Source: Nitrospira sp. CR1.1 (GTDB lineage: Bacteria > Nitrospirota > Nitrospiria > Nitrospirales > Nitrospiraceae). From it: DNA of 64,000 bases. Of the stretch, positions 1 through 7,463 are shown piece by piece. The DNA is taken from NCBI GenBank assembly GCA_014055465.1, contig WIAF01000002.1, positions 124,001 through 188,000 on the forward strand. Direction: 5' to 3'. The position numbers were made by a program, and so were the translations under genes. Position 1 is the first letter of the stretch. Every line of letters starts with the position of its first letter. Under the pieces are notes generated by a model. That model was not told the origin of the DNA and searched no databases. It saw nothing but the letters and a program-made list of their open reading frames with translations.

Positions 1-2
1 CC

Positions 3-383
<381 letters not shown>

Positions 384-400
384 GGCTCGTCAAAATGGCT

Positions 401-509
401 ACCCAGCGAGGCCGCAGACGAGTCCAAACCGGAGGCGTACCCTCAGGGGCACGTTGAGGATTTGGGCGAGCTGAGAACGAAGCTGGAAGTCATGTTCAAC
501 AGCCGCTGA
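401..509. repeat. Dispersed palindromic repeat, copy A
   Basis: This is a diverged copy of a repeat seen several times in the window. It shares the block CCAGCGAGGCCGCAG (403-417), then a GGCGTAC half-site, a CACGTTGAGG half-site and a GAGAACG block, in the same order as the copies at 1338-1462 and 52150-52277. It fills the gap between thiC and thi4. No ORF or ribosome-binding site is evident inside it. Confidence 0.6.
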
Positions 510-522
510 AGGGAAAAACCGC

Positions 523-1323
523 ATGGGGAAGCCGAAACCTGCGCCATTACGCGAGCGCGACATCACCCGCCAGATTGCGCGGGAATACTATACAGAGTTC
601 GATCAACTGATCGAAAGCGACGTGATCATCGTCGGGGCCGGCCCTTCGGGCTTGATCTGCGCACACGATCTCGCCAGGATGGGGGTGAAGACTCTCATTG
701 TCGAACAAAGCCTTGCCTTGGGCGGAGGATTTTGGTCCGGCGGCTACCTGATGAACAAGGCCACCATCTGTGCTCCGGCCCACAAGATCCTCAAAGAAAT
801 CGGCGTGCCCTGCAAGCAGATCAAGGAATGCCCCGGCATGTACATGGTGGATCCCCCGCATGCCACGGGCGCGTTGATCGCCGCCGCCTATAACGCCGGT
901 GCGAAGATCATGAACCTGACGAGGGTCGTCGATCTAATTCTGCGCCGGGACGGCGTACTCGAAGGGGTCGTGGTCAACAGCACCACCGCCGAAATGGCCG
1001 GTCACGATATTATCCATGTCGATCCGATCGCCTTGGAGAGTAAAATCGTGGTCGACGCTACTGGACATGACGCGGTGGTGGTGAACCTCCTGCATAAGCG
1101 CGGGCTCTATCAACAGGTGCCCGGCAATGGCGCCATGTGGGTGTCGCGCTCGGAAGAAGAAGTGATGGACCGGACCGGAGAAGTCTCCCCCAATTGCTTC
1201 GTGATCGGCCTCGCGGTTGCGGCAGTATTCGGTACGCCGCGCATGGGCCCGGCCTTCGGATCGATGTTACTTTCAGGCCGGTACGGCGCCGAGTTAATCC
1301 GAGACAAGCTGAAGAAGCATTAG
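523..1323 (+). CDS. thi4: Thi4-family thiazole synthase, histidine (sulfide-using) type
   Basis: This 266-residue protein forms the adenylated thiazole precursor of thiamine from NAD and glycine. The dinucleotide-binding motif GAGPSG is at residues 38-43, followed by the family block GGGFWSGGYLMNKATICAPA. In yeast Thi4 a cysteine donates its own sulfur, a single-turnover suicide reaction. At the equivalent place before the DPI motif this protein has histidine (residue 165, IIHVDPI), as in the methanogen enzymes, which use free sulfide and turn over many times. A weak AAGGGA ribosome site precedes the ATG. It sits just downstream of thiC, consistent with a thiamine operon. The family call is firm; the sulfide-using mechanism is inferred from the residue swap. 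Confidence 0.92.
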   Translation: MGKPKPAPLRERDITRQIAREYYTEFDQLIESDVIIVGAGPSGLICAHDLARMGVKTLIVEQSLALGGGFWSGGYLMNKATICAPAHKILKEIGVPCKQIKECPGMYMVDPPHATGALIAAAYNAGAKIMNLTRVVDLILRRDGVLEGVVVNSTTAEMAGHDIIHVDPIALESKIVVDATGHDAVVVNLLHKRGLYQQVPGNGAMWVSRSEEEVMDRTGEVSPNCFVIGLAVAAVFGTPRMGPAFGSMLLSGRYGAELIRDKLKKH

Positions 1324-1337
1324 TTCATACTACCCCC

Positions 1338-1462
1338 TGCGGCTTCTCAAACGGGTTTCCAGCAAGGCCGCAGGAAGCGAAATCGACGAGGCGTACTGTG
1401 TTCGTACGTCGAGTTGAGTGAGCGCCCGAGAACGCAGCCGGAAACCTGTTTCAGAAGCCGCA
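1338..1462. repeat. Dispersed palindromic repeat, copy B, with 23-base terminal inverted arms
   Basis: The arms at 1338-1360 and 1440-1462 are inverted copies matching at 21 of 23 bases. Inside are the block CCAGCAAGGCCGCAG (1359-1373), a GGCGTAC/GTACGTCGAG inner palindrome and a GAGAACGC block. The element begins 14 bases after the thi4 stop and ends one base before the ATG of the TPR gene, so it occupies the place where a ribosome-binding site would lie. As RNA it would fold into a long hairpin next to that start codon. Confidence 0.8.
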
Positions 1463-1463
1463 T

Positions 1464-1979
1464 ATGGATGTACAAGATTTTCTCATACAGGGCGACGGCA
1501 GCGAGGAAGACAAGCGCGAAGCCTGGCAGCTGTTTCAGCAAGCCTACGAACAGCAGATGAAGGGGCAGCTGGAAGAAGCGGTCAGTCTGTACAAATTGTC
1601 GCTGGCGACGCATCAGACGGCTGAAGCCTACACCTTTCTCGGCTGGACCTACAGCTTCATGGGCAAGCTGGATGAAGCCATCGAGGAATGCCATAAGGCC
1701 ATCGCCTGCGATCCGCACTTCGGCAACCCCTACAACGACATCGGCGCCTATTTGATCGAAAAGGGCGACTTGGACGAGGCGATTCCATGGTTTCAAAAAG
1801 CGATGCAGGCCCCACGGTATGAAAGCCCGGCGTTCCCGCACCTCAACCTGGGCCGCGTTTATGAACGTCAGGGCAAGTGGAGCGACGCCATCGACTGCTA
1901 CAAGCAAGCCCTGGCACTCAATCCGGACTATGCTCTGGCTAAGAAGGCGTTGGGACGCCTCATCAGCTCCCTGAATTAG
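1464..1979 (+). CDS. Tetratricopeptide repeat protein
   Basis: This 171-residue, leaderless (cytoplasmic) protein consists mainly of TPR helices. Repeat-like segments run from about residue 50 to the end, with typical TPR consensus positions in AEAYTFLGWTYSFMGKLDEA, ready-spaced NPYNDIGAYLIEKGDLDEA and LNLGRVYERQGKWSDAIDCY. TPR arrays mediate protein-protein contacts, so the partner and role are unknown. No ribosome-binding site precedes the ATG because the repeat element abuts it; an internal start is not excluded. A degenerate receiver gene follows after 9 bases and is probably co-transcribed. Confidence 0.88.
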   Translation: MDVQDFLIQGDGSEEDKREAWQLFQQAYEQQMKGQLEEAVSLYKLSLATHQTAEAYTFLGWTYSFMGKLDEAIEECHKAIACDPHFGNPYNDIGAYLIEKGDLDEAIPWFQKAMQAPRYESPAFPHLNLGRVYERQGKWSDAIDCYKQALALNPDYALAKKALGRLISSLN

Positions 1980-1988
1980 TTTCACGTC

Positions 1989-2375
1989 ATGAACAACACG
2001 ATCTTCGTCGCCGTCACCGACATTTTTTTCTACACGAAGGTACGCGATGCCTTGCGTCCGCAGGGATATACCCTGGAGCGGATTCGCCATCAGGATGAAG
2101 TGGCAGAAAAGGCGGCTTCGGCAAGCCCGCTCGCGTTGATTCTGAACATGAACGACCTAGCGGTCGATGCCTTCAAGGCGCTTGAAACCATTCAGAGCAA
2201 TCCCGCATTGCGTTCGCTGCCTATTCTCGCCTTTGCCAATCACGAGGAAGTGGACACCTGGCGCCGCGCGAAGGAGCTCGGCGTGACCAAAATCGTCTCA
2301 CGAAACGAATTTTCAGCTCGCACGAAAGATCTCGTGGAAGAACTCATTCATCCTCAGCCTTCCGCGCAATTGTGA
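1989..2375 (+). CDS. Degenerate response-regulator receiver-like protein
   Basis: This 128-residue, single-domain protein has the alternating strand and helix pattern of a CheY receiver. It lacks the acidic pocket: the first strand reads IFVAVTDIFFY rather than a DD pair, and the phosphorylation strand reads LALILNMNDLA with asparagine where aspartate is expected. A lysine-like site near the end (TKIVSRNEF) fits the last strand. It is therefore likely a phosphorylation-independent pseudo-receiver, perhaps used for protein contacts with the TPR protein encoded just upstream. The fold call is by pattern only. Confidence 0.65.
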   Translation: MNNTIFVAVTDIFFYTKVRDALRPQGYTLERIRHQDEVAEKAASASPLALILNMNDLAVDAFKALETIQSNPALRSLPILAFANHEEVDTWRRAKELGVTKIVSRNEFSARTKDLVEELIHPQPSAQL

Positions 2376-2409
2376 GGGCGAAGCCAGCTAAAGGATCAGC
2401 GGTCTTTGT

Positions 2410-3501
2410 ATGAAATCATCACGGCTCCATGATCAACACCAGCAGCTCGGCGCCACGTTCGAAGACATCACGGGATGGTCTGTGCCGGCGCACTATGGCG
2501 ACGTCGCGGCGGAACATGCCGCCGTGCGCAACAGCGTCGGGATTTCGGACCTGTCCCACCGCGGGAAATTCCGGGTAACCGGCGATGACCGCATCAAGTG
2601 GCTCCAGAGCATTATCAGCAACGACATTCTTCCCCTTCCTCCTGGACAGGGCCGCTACTCCAGCTTCCTTACTCACAAGGGCAAAATGCTGGGCTATTTC
2701 CGGGTGTACATCCAGAGCGACGCCGTGTGGATCGAAGATGTGGGCGAGGTCGGGGATGCTACGTTTCAAGCCCTGCGCAAGTTCCTGCTTTACGGCACCA
2801 AGGCGAAGATGGAGAACGGTTCCGAGAGCTGGGGACTGCTGCTAGTGAGCGGGCCGAAATCAGCGGAAGTGGTGTCAGCCGCCTTCGGCGTCGAGGTCCA
2901 TGCATTGGAACTCCTGCAGACCATTCCCGCCACGGTCAGCGGCCAGCCGGCGCTGATCATGCGCACGGAAGAAACCGGCGAACAGGATCTGGAAATTTTA
3001 CTGCCCGTCGATGGGCTCGCCACCGCATGGAGTCAACTCATGACTGCCGGAGCGCCTTTCGCTATCAAACCCGTCGGCGCGCAGGCGCGCGAACTGTTGC
3101 GGATCGAGGCGGGTCTCCCCAAGGCCGGACCCGATCTCAATGAAGAAATCGTGCCGCCTGAAGCGAACTTGGAAGGCAAAGCCTTCAGCCTCTCGAAGGG
3201 TTGTTACCCGGGGCAGGAAGTGGTGGCGCGGATGGATACCTATGGGAACGTTCGGCGGCACCTGGTCGGGTTAGTGATTCAGGATCAATCGGTTCCGGCG
3301 AGGGGCTCCAAGTTGTTCAGCGGAGAGCGGGAGGTGGGATGGGTCAGCAGCGCCGTCTTTTCGCCGCAGCGAAATGCCGTACTGGCATTCGGGTTTCCGC
3401 TACGCGATTTTTCTGCGCCGGACACCGACCTCACGGTGGAAGCGGCAGGGAGGCGCCATCAAGCCACCGTCCATGCCCTTCCGTTCTACGTTCGTCCATA
3501 G
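2410..3501 (+). CDS. YgfZ/GcvT-like folate-binding protein
   Basis: This 363-residue protein belongs to the GcvT-like aminomethyltransferase fold. The YgfZ signature KGCYPGQE is at residues 263-270; its cysteine is the hallmark of YgfZ rather than true GcvT. YgfZ proteins bind tetrahydrofolate and support maturation or repair of certain Fe-S enzymes (for example MiaB) in the cytoplasm. There are no glycine-cleavage genes nearby, which favours the YgfZ role. The ATG at 2410 opens the first family-like segment, and the length fits the family. Confidence 0.9.
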   Translation: MKSSRLHDQHQQLGATFEDITGWSVPAHYGDVAAEHAAVRNSVGISDLSHRGKFRVTGDDRIKWLQSIISNDILPLPPGQGRYSSFLTHKGKMLGYFRVYIQSDAVWIEDVGEVGDATFQALRKFLLYGTKAKMENGSESWGLLLVSGPKSAEVVSAAFGVEVHALELLQTIPATVSGQPALIMRTEETGEQDLEILLPVDGLATAWSQLMTAGAPFAIKPVGAQARELLRIEAGLPKAGPDLNEEIVPPEANLEGKAFSLSKGCYPGQEVVARMDTYGNVRRHLVGLVIQDQSVPARGSKLFSGEREVGWVSSAVFSPQRNAVLAFGFPLRDFSAPDTDLTVEAAGRRHQATVHALPFYVRP

Positions 3502-3605
3502 CAGGATGGTAAAAACGTTCGCCGCGGCGTTCACGTAATGCGCTGCATTCAGCGCATCGTGCTCCTCACCATTTCGACGTACGCTTCCTCTCAATCCCAC
3601 TCGTG
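3501..3605. repeat. Degenerate repeat copy E with a hairpin between convergent genes
   Basis: This is a reverse-oriented, decayed copy of the dispersed repeat: GCGGCGTTC, CGACGTACGC and CCTC blocks appear in the order expected for the reverse complement of copy B. Within it 3538-3545 and 3550-3557 form a perfect 8-base-pair stem (ATGCGCTG) with a 4-base loop. It lies between the converging ygfZ-like gene and the gene ending at 3617, so it may also act as a weak two-way terminator, although no T-run follows. Confidence 0.5.
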
Positions 3606-3616
3606 AAGCAAGTTCC

Positions 3617-4099
3617 TTACTTTTCAGGATTGCGCACGGCCGACACGGCTGACGCGAATCCGAGCAAGCTCTTCCGCTCCTCATCGTCCAATGCCAACAA
3701 CAGATGGGTTTCTTCGGCATGCATCAACCGGAGGCTCAAGAACGGCTCCTCACGGCGCTTCTCCCGATTGTCCCACATCGCGTCGATGACCTGCACTTTG
3801 TCCAACTGCCCGACCGACACCACGTCGTAACGGAAATACGAATCTCCGATCACGATATCAAAAATGACATTGCCCGCCGTCAGAAGAAGAAGGTTGAACC
3901 GCCCTTGATCTTCGTACCCTTCGGGTAAGAATTTATTGATGTGGCATCGGGCCACTTTGCGATCGCCCAGGGCAGCCCTAAACTTCAACTGCAGGGCCTC
4001 ATAATCGATCTGGAGCGCCTTCTCGTCCGCATTGGTCGCCCCGACCGCCGCATCCTTCGCCTGTTCAAACACGTCATCCGCCGACAACAACCCTGCCAT
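3617..4099 (-). CDS. Hypothetical protein
   Basis: I do not recognise this 160-residue protein. It has no signal peptide or membrane segment. The N-terminal half is alanine- and acid-rich, and the middle reads as beta strands (FNLLLLTAGNVIFDIVIGDSYFRYDVVSVGQL) that could form a small barrel or PH-like domain. An AAGGAG site about eight bases before the ATG supports the start at 4099. It is a single-gene unit converging with the ygfZ-like gene; the small membrane protein upstream on the same strand is 54 bases away. Coding is supported by length, codon pattern and ribosome site only. Confidence 0.7.
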   Translation of the reverse strand: MAGLLSADDVFEQAKDAAVGATNADEKALQIDYEALQLKFRAALGDRKVARCHINKFLPEGYEDQGRFNLLLLTAGNVIFDIVIGDSYFRYDVVSVGQLDKVQVIDAMWDNREKRREEPFLSLRLMHAEETHLLLALDDEERKSLLGFASAVSAVRNPEK

Positions 4100-4153
4100 A
4101 GCGCTGTACTCCTTCGTTACAAGACTGCCTGATGTGTATGATGTCGTTTACGA

Positions 4154-4408
4154 TCAGAGGCTGCGTGCGGCGCGCCTGGCTCGTATCGACCGGGCCACCC
4201 CGACCAACGCAATTCCCGCCCACGCAAATTCCAGCAGGACGAACCCCACTCGCCGATCTTCAATCGCCACAATCCCCAGCAACAACGACCCGATGATGTT
4301 CAAGGCCAAATACCCTGCATCCAGCTCGCGCCAGGCACCGGCCTGAATGAGGCCATAGGCGATGAGCACCATGAGGGCTCCAACCACCGATATAACCTGC
4401 ATGACCAT
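4154..4408 (-). CDS. Small membrane protein, CBU_0592-like
   Basis: This 84-residue protein has three hydrophobic helices: about residues 3-23 (VISVVGALMVLIAYG), 34-50 (YLALNIIGSLLLGIVAI) and 55-73 (VGFVLLEFAWAGIALVGV), ending in an arginine-rich tail. This matches the small CBU_0592-like inner-membrane family of unknown function. The frame stays open upstream to 4915, but that extension is arginine-rich and unlike any protein, so the ATG at 4408 (or the one two codons later) is preferred. It diverges from the small zinc-finger-like gene at 4634. Confidence 0.7.
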   Translation of the reverse strand: MVMQVISVVGALMVLIAYGLIQAGAWRELDAGYLALNIIGSLLLGIVAIEDRRVGFVLLEFAWAGIALVGVARSIRARRAARSL

Positions 4409-4633
4409 GAATAGGCTCGCGCACCCGGCCCGAAGCTGACTGGAGAACGGGGTACGGTACCTGGCGGCCAGACAGGATTGCAAGCGAAATTCCCTGCGGG
4501 GCGCGAGACGTCGAAGACGCGACGGCGGCGGCATATTGTCCTCCCCTGACAGCACCTCCTCGACTGCGGGATGCCGCATTGCATTTGCACGGTCATCTCC
4601 GGCATACTTTGTGGGAATGACGGGGAGGCACAG

Positions 4634-4870
4634 ATGAGCGGACAGAGCTGTTTGATCGATGGTTGTCAGGCGAGAGTGTATGCGCCGGCGGGCACCCGTT
4701 CCATCTGCAAGGACCATTTCCTGGGATTTCTGACCTGGCGACGGCGGCGAGGGCCGCAGATGTTCCGCAAATACGCAGGGCTGACGATGGAAGAGCGTGA
4801 TGTGGTCGCAGCCGAATGGCTTCAGACGCTCGGCACGAAAGACCTCCCCCACCCTATCCCCGGGTTGTGA
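4634..4870 (+). CDS. Small putative zinc-binding protein
   Basis: This 78-residue soluble protein has four possible metal ligands in CLIDGC (residues 6-11) and CKDH (residues 25-28), followed by an arginine-rich stretch TWRRRRG and a helical C-terminal half (LTMEERDVVAAEWLQTL). The pattern suggests a treble-clef or zinc-ribbon knuckle of unknown role. The upstream in-frame ATG at 4571 adds 21 residues, but the ATG at 4634 has a GGGAGG site about six bases before it. I do not recognise a named family. Confidence 0.6.
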   Translation: MSGQSCLIDGCQARVYAPAGTRSICKDHFLGFLTWRRRRGPQMFRKYAGLTMEERDVVAAEWLQTLGTKDLPHPIPGL

Positions 4871-4954
4871 CCGCTTCGGCTTGACTCGAGGATCCCGTCC
4901 GCACAGCCTGCGCACCAGCCGAAGGCACCGGGTCTTCCAAATAGGCTTCAGCCG

Positions 4955-5305
4955 TTACCTGCCTCCGTCGGAGCGCAGAATTTCATCGCGAGTATGCAGC
5001 AGTTTCCCTTCTAGGGCCGCCTTCAACAACTGGGCGGTGTTTGAGACCCGCAGTTTCTTCATCATGTTGGCCCGATGAGTATCGGCAGTCTTCACGCTGA
5101 TGTGCAGAAGTTTCGCAATGCTGCGATTGGTGTGACCATCCCAGATCAGGCGCAGAATTTCCATCTCGCGCGACGTGAGATCCTCCGGCTTTCGATTCAG
5201 GACGACCGCTTCAGAACCGGTAGACACCTCACGGCTCTTCGCAGACGATCTGCTGACAGCCGGGTCTTCTTTCTCCCCGATCCCGGCTTGTTGTTCGGCC
5301 AACAT
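4955..5305 (-). CDS. LuxR-type DNA-binding regulator without a receiver domain (paralogue 1)
   Basis: This 116-residue protein has a charged, flexible N-terminal 35 residues followed by one LuxR/GerE helix-turn-helix (about residues 40-105). The core reads DLTSREMEILRLIWDGHTNR then SIAKLLHISVKTADTHRANM. It has no receiver or ligand domain, so its activity must be set by expression level or by a partner. It is closely related to the protein at 7104-7424 (shared segments MMKKLRVSN and QLLK.ALE). A small partner gene lies 61 bases upstream, behind a candidate sigma-54 promoter. Confidence 0.88.
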   Translation of the reverse strand: MLAEQQAGIGEKEDPAVSRSSAKSREVSTGSEAVVLNRKPEDLTSREMEILRLIWDGHTNRSIAKLLHISVKTADTHRANMMKKLRVSNTAQLLKAALEGKLLHTRDEILRSDGGR

Positions 5306-5366
5306 TACACACCTCCTTCATATAGCCTGCCCCACCGGCGCCCACGGCCCCACGAGATGCCTTCGG

Positions 5367-5612
5367 TTAATTCTCCCGCGCGGCGACAGGTTTCGAGGTA
5401 TCCCACAGGCGTTGGAGATAACCCAACACGGCCGTAATGGCTTGGGTGCGCGGTTGCCACGTTCCCAGCGCATTCCCGTTCAGTTCAACCCAACAGCCAT
5501 CGACCTTTTGACGCACAATCAATCGTTCAAACATGCCATGCATCGCCGGCTGAATGGCCAATAGATACTCCTGCTCTTCCCGATCTTTCAGCAAAAACCC
5601 TTTCACCGTCAT
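5367..5612 (-). CDS. Small protein of unknown function, partner of LuxR paralogue 1
   Basis: This 81-residue soluble protein of no recognised family reads as alternating strands (GFLLKD, EYLLAIQP, ERLIVRQ, CWVELNG) followed by a helix (RTQAITAVLGYLQRLW). The ATG at 5612 is preferred because a strong AAGGAGG lies seven bases before it. The in-frame ATG at 5681 also has a GGAGGTG site and would add 23 residues. A frameshifted relative lies at 7464-7744, and in both places the small gene precedes a LuxR-type gene. The pair probably works together, perhaps as a regulator and its modulator; that is inference. Confidence 0.7.
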   Translation of the reverse strand: MTVKGFLLKDREEQEYLLAIQPAMHGMFERLIVRQKVDGCWVELNGNALGTWQPRTQAITAVLGYLQRLWDTSKPVAAREN

Positions 5613-5738
5613 GGTCCGTTCCTCCTTGGTACTCCTGCCATAGGGGCTCACTCGTGGACGCTCCTTCACTCCCATCTTCACACCTCCATCCTTTATACTC
5701 CGCAGGGGGTTCGCCTTACGTCATCTGCCGAGCACTCT

Positions 5739-5754
5739 TTCAAAGCCCGTGCCA
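5739..5754 (-). promoter_or_regulatory. Candidate sigma-54 promoter of the 5.6-kb pair
   Basis: Read on the minus strand this is TGGCACGGGCTTTGAA. It has the complete -24 box TGGCACG, a 4-base gap and TTGAA at -12, so the GG and the -12 G are exactly 12 bases apart, as sigma-54 requires. The usual -12 GC is GA here. Start of transcription would fall near 5728, upstream of both candidate start codons. The same element with the same GA variation stands before the related pair at 7782-7797. Confidence 0.6.
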
Positions 5755-5830
5755 TGAGCCCATCATGTGTCCCCTCGCAGAAGAAACAACAACTTGCGCC
5801 ATTCATCTTGGGAAACACAGACGGCTCGCT

Positions 5831-5859
5831 GCTGTGTCACGATCAACAGACCTGTGCCA
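5831..5859. promoter_or_regulatory. Candidate activator site upstream of the sigma-54 promoter
   Basis: The words GCTGTGTCA (5831-5839) and GACCTGTGCCA (5849-5859) recur upstream of the second pair at 7893-7912, where the gap between them is 0 instead of 9 bases, about one helical turn less. The flanking DNA is otherwise dissimilar, so the words look conserved for function. The distance of about 77 bases from the -24 box is typical for an enhancer-binding activator. Confidence 0.45.
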
Positions 5860-6010
5860 AGTCATCATCATGAGACAGGTTGCACAACTGCATAGGCAGT
5901 ACGCTGGCGCTCGTCGGAAGCGTCAGACATCTCAAAGACCCGGTCGACTCGATCGATTTCAGAAGCGGAGAGAAGAAGGCAAGGGGGGAATCACGCCCAC
6001 GAGGCGCCAA

Positions 6011-6409
6011 TCATTCGGCGCAGGCGCACCCGTCGAGTGCACGAGTTGAAATATAGGTGAGATTGTTGGTGTACCGCATAAACCCCTTTTGGCGGCCATA
6101 GAGTCGCAGGAGGCAGCGGTCGCCTGTGAGTTGGACAAAGAAACTGTAGTCTGCGCCGGACGGCGAAGACACTCTGAAGGGACGAGGCCCCAGTGACCCG
6201 GTTGCCAGTACGGCGGTTGTGGTACCGGCGAGGCGATTCGCCATCTCTGGTTGTTCACCCTCTTCTACCAGGATGGATTCAAGCTGGCCGCGCGCCGTCT
6301 GGCGGCAGGATTCATCTGATAAGGTCGTAATGTGAGCCACCGTGGCACAGCCCGACAATAGGACGGCCCACAACCCGACCCACCCTACGGCGAAAGACAG
6401 ACCTGTCAT
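6011..6409 (-). CDS. Putative lipoprotein of unknown function
   Basis: This 132-residue protein has a type-II signal: a hydrophobic segment (LSFAVGWVGLWAVLLSGC) ending in the lipobox LLSGC with the lipidated cysteine near residue 21. The mature part contains TTLSDESCRQTARGQLESIL, a glycine/serine loop and several further cysteines (SCRQ, DRCLLR, CACAE), which could form disulfides in the periplasm. The ATG at 6409 is chosen because it puts the signal at the N-terminus; the frame runs on to 6484 without protein-like sequence. I do not recognise a family. Confidence 0.65.
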   Translation of the reverse strand: MTGLSFAVGWVGLWAVLLSGCATVAHITTLSDESCRQTARGQLESILVEEGEQPEMANRLAGTTTAVLATGSLGPRPFRVSSPSGADYSFFVQLTGDRCLLRLYGRQKGFMRYTNNLTYISTRALDGCACAE

Positions 6410-6561
6410 GCCGAACACGTTTCCATTGAAATCACGCGGACGGGCATAGGCATTCACAGCAGTGGCGCGACCGGCTGGGAACATCTCAGCGGGACATCAT
6501 CGCCTGAGCAGATGCGCTTCGTCGAGAATGACGAGGCCGCCGCCCCTCCACGCCGGGAGCT

Positions 6562-6954
6562 TCACCCCATTACAGGGCTGCCGTGGTGATGAATCATCAA
6601 CCACTCATCACCGATCCGTTCAAAAAGATTGGTCGCGAGCACGCGGGTTTCAACCGGCTGGTCGTCCTGCCGGCTGGTGAGGTGCTCGGTACAGATCACC
6701 CAGCCCAGGTCGCCTGCAACCTGGACCTGCACGTCGGACAGTTCGAATTTCATGGAGAAGGTGTTATTGAAGATGAGCACCCAGGAATCGCGCACTGCGG
6801 GCCAGTCGCTTCGGAGGGTCCAGCCTGGGTGAATGCAGGTAACGTACTCGAGATGCGCCCACACTTTGTCCATCTGGAGCATATCCAGGCTTTCAAAGGC
6901 GGCGTAAAACGCTAGATTCGCGCGGGTGATTTCTTCGATACGTTGTTCGACCAC
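6562..6954 (-). CDS. SnoaL/NTF2-like domain protein
   Basis: This 130-residue single-domain protein fits the SnoaL-like (nuclear transport factor 2) cone fold. It starts with a helix (ITRANLAFYAAFESLD), then has MDKVWAHLEYVTCIHPG, the typical WPAVRDSWVLIFNNT, and strands ending in LFERIGDEWLMIHHHGSPV. The histidine trio near the end is common in the SnoaL_3 group. Members are small enzymes or binding proteins, and the substrate cannot be told here. It is cytoplasmic and lies alone between the lipoprotein and LuxR paralogue 2. The length is typical. Confidence 0.85.
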   Translation of the reverse strand: MVEQRIEEITRANLAFYAAFESLDMLQMDKVWAHLEYVTCIHPGWTLRSDWPAVRDSWVLIFNNTFSMKFELSDVQVQVAGDLGWVICTEHLTSRQDDQPVETRVLATNLFERIGDEWLMIHHHGSPVMG

Positions 6955-7103
6955 GGCTCGCTCCTGCGACGGTGCGGCATTTTACTGCAAACGCCGTCGC
7001 CGGTGCGAGCCTCATTTGTGCTGCGAGGGGACGGACTCGCGGGGGGCCGCCGCACTGCCGGAAGTGGGACTTCCCCCGAGAGTGCGGGCCGCCGCGAATC
7101 CCT

Positions 7104-7424
7104 TCAGCCCGCGTGGGTGGCGAGCAGCCCCTCTTCCAGCGCCGTTTTTAAGAGCTGGGCAATATTGGAGACCCGGAGCTTTTTCATCATATTGGCCCGG
7201 TGCGCCTCCGCAGTCTTGATGCTGATATGCAATTGCTCCGCAATCGTGCGGTTCGTCAATCCCGCCCAGACCAGCTGCAAAATTTCCTGTTCGCGCGGAG
7301 TCAAATCCTCGGGGCGACGTTTCACCCCCATAGTCACACCCGATACAAGACTCAATCCGGATGATCCGTCCCGCGCCTGATCTTCCCGTGCACTCCCCAA
7401 CATATTCTGTTGATCATTCCACAT
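7104..7424 (-). CDS. LuxR-type DNA-binding regulator without a receiver domain (paralogue 2)
   Basis: This 106-residue protein has a short variable N-terminus and then a single LuxR/GerE helix-turn-helix, with core segments DLTPREQEILQLVWAGLTNR and TIAEQLHISIKTAEAHRANM. It resembles the regulator at 4955-5305 over the whole DNA-binding domain, and the two may recognise similar sites. There is no receiver domain. A frameshifted copy of the small partner gene lies 39 bases upstream, and a sigma-54 promoter candidate lies beyond that, so this gene probably still gets its transcription from there. Confidence 0.88.
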   Translation of the reverse strand: MWNDQQNMLGSAREDQARDGSSGLSLVSGVTMGVKRRPEDLTPREQEILQLVWAGLTNRTIAEQLHISIKTAEAHRANMMKKLRVSNIAQLLKTALEEGLLATHAG

Positions 7425-7463
7425 GGCATGCTCTCCTTTGGTTCTAGTTTCGGCTCTTCATCG

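Larger units (their letters stand above)
5613..6010. other. Intergenic region holding promoter and upstream site
   Basis: These 398 bases separate the small gene starting at 5612 from the lipoprotein gene ending at 6011. They contain the candidate sigma-54 promoter and its upstream site. The remaining 150 bases next to the lipoprotein gene show nothing recognisable. The open frames here lack ribosome sites and family-like sequence. Confidence 0.5.

Noticed and set aside
384-522. TPP riboswitch before thi4
   Set aside because: The conserved CUGAGA core was not found; the gap is filled by a repeat copy.
4409-4915. N-terminal extension of the small membrane protein
   Set aside because: The extension is arginine-rich, lacks a ribosome site at its start and overlaps the divergent gene at 4634.
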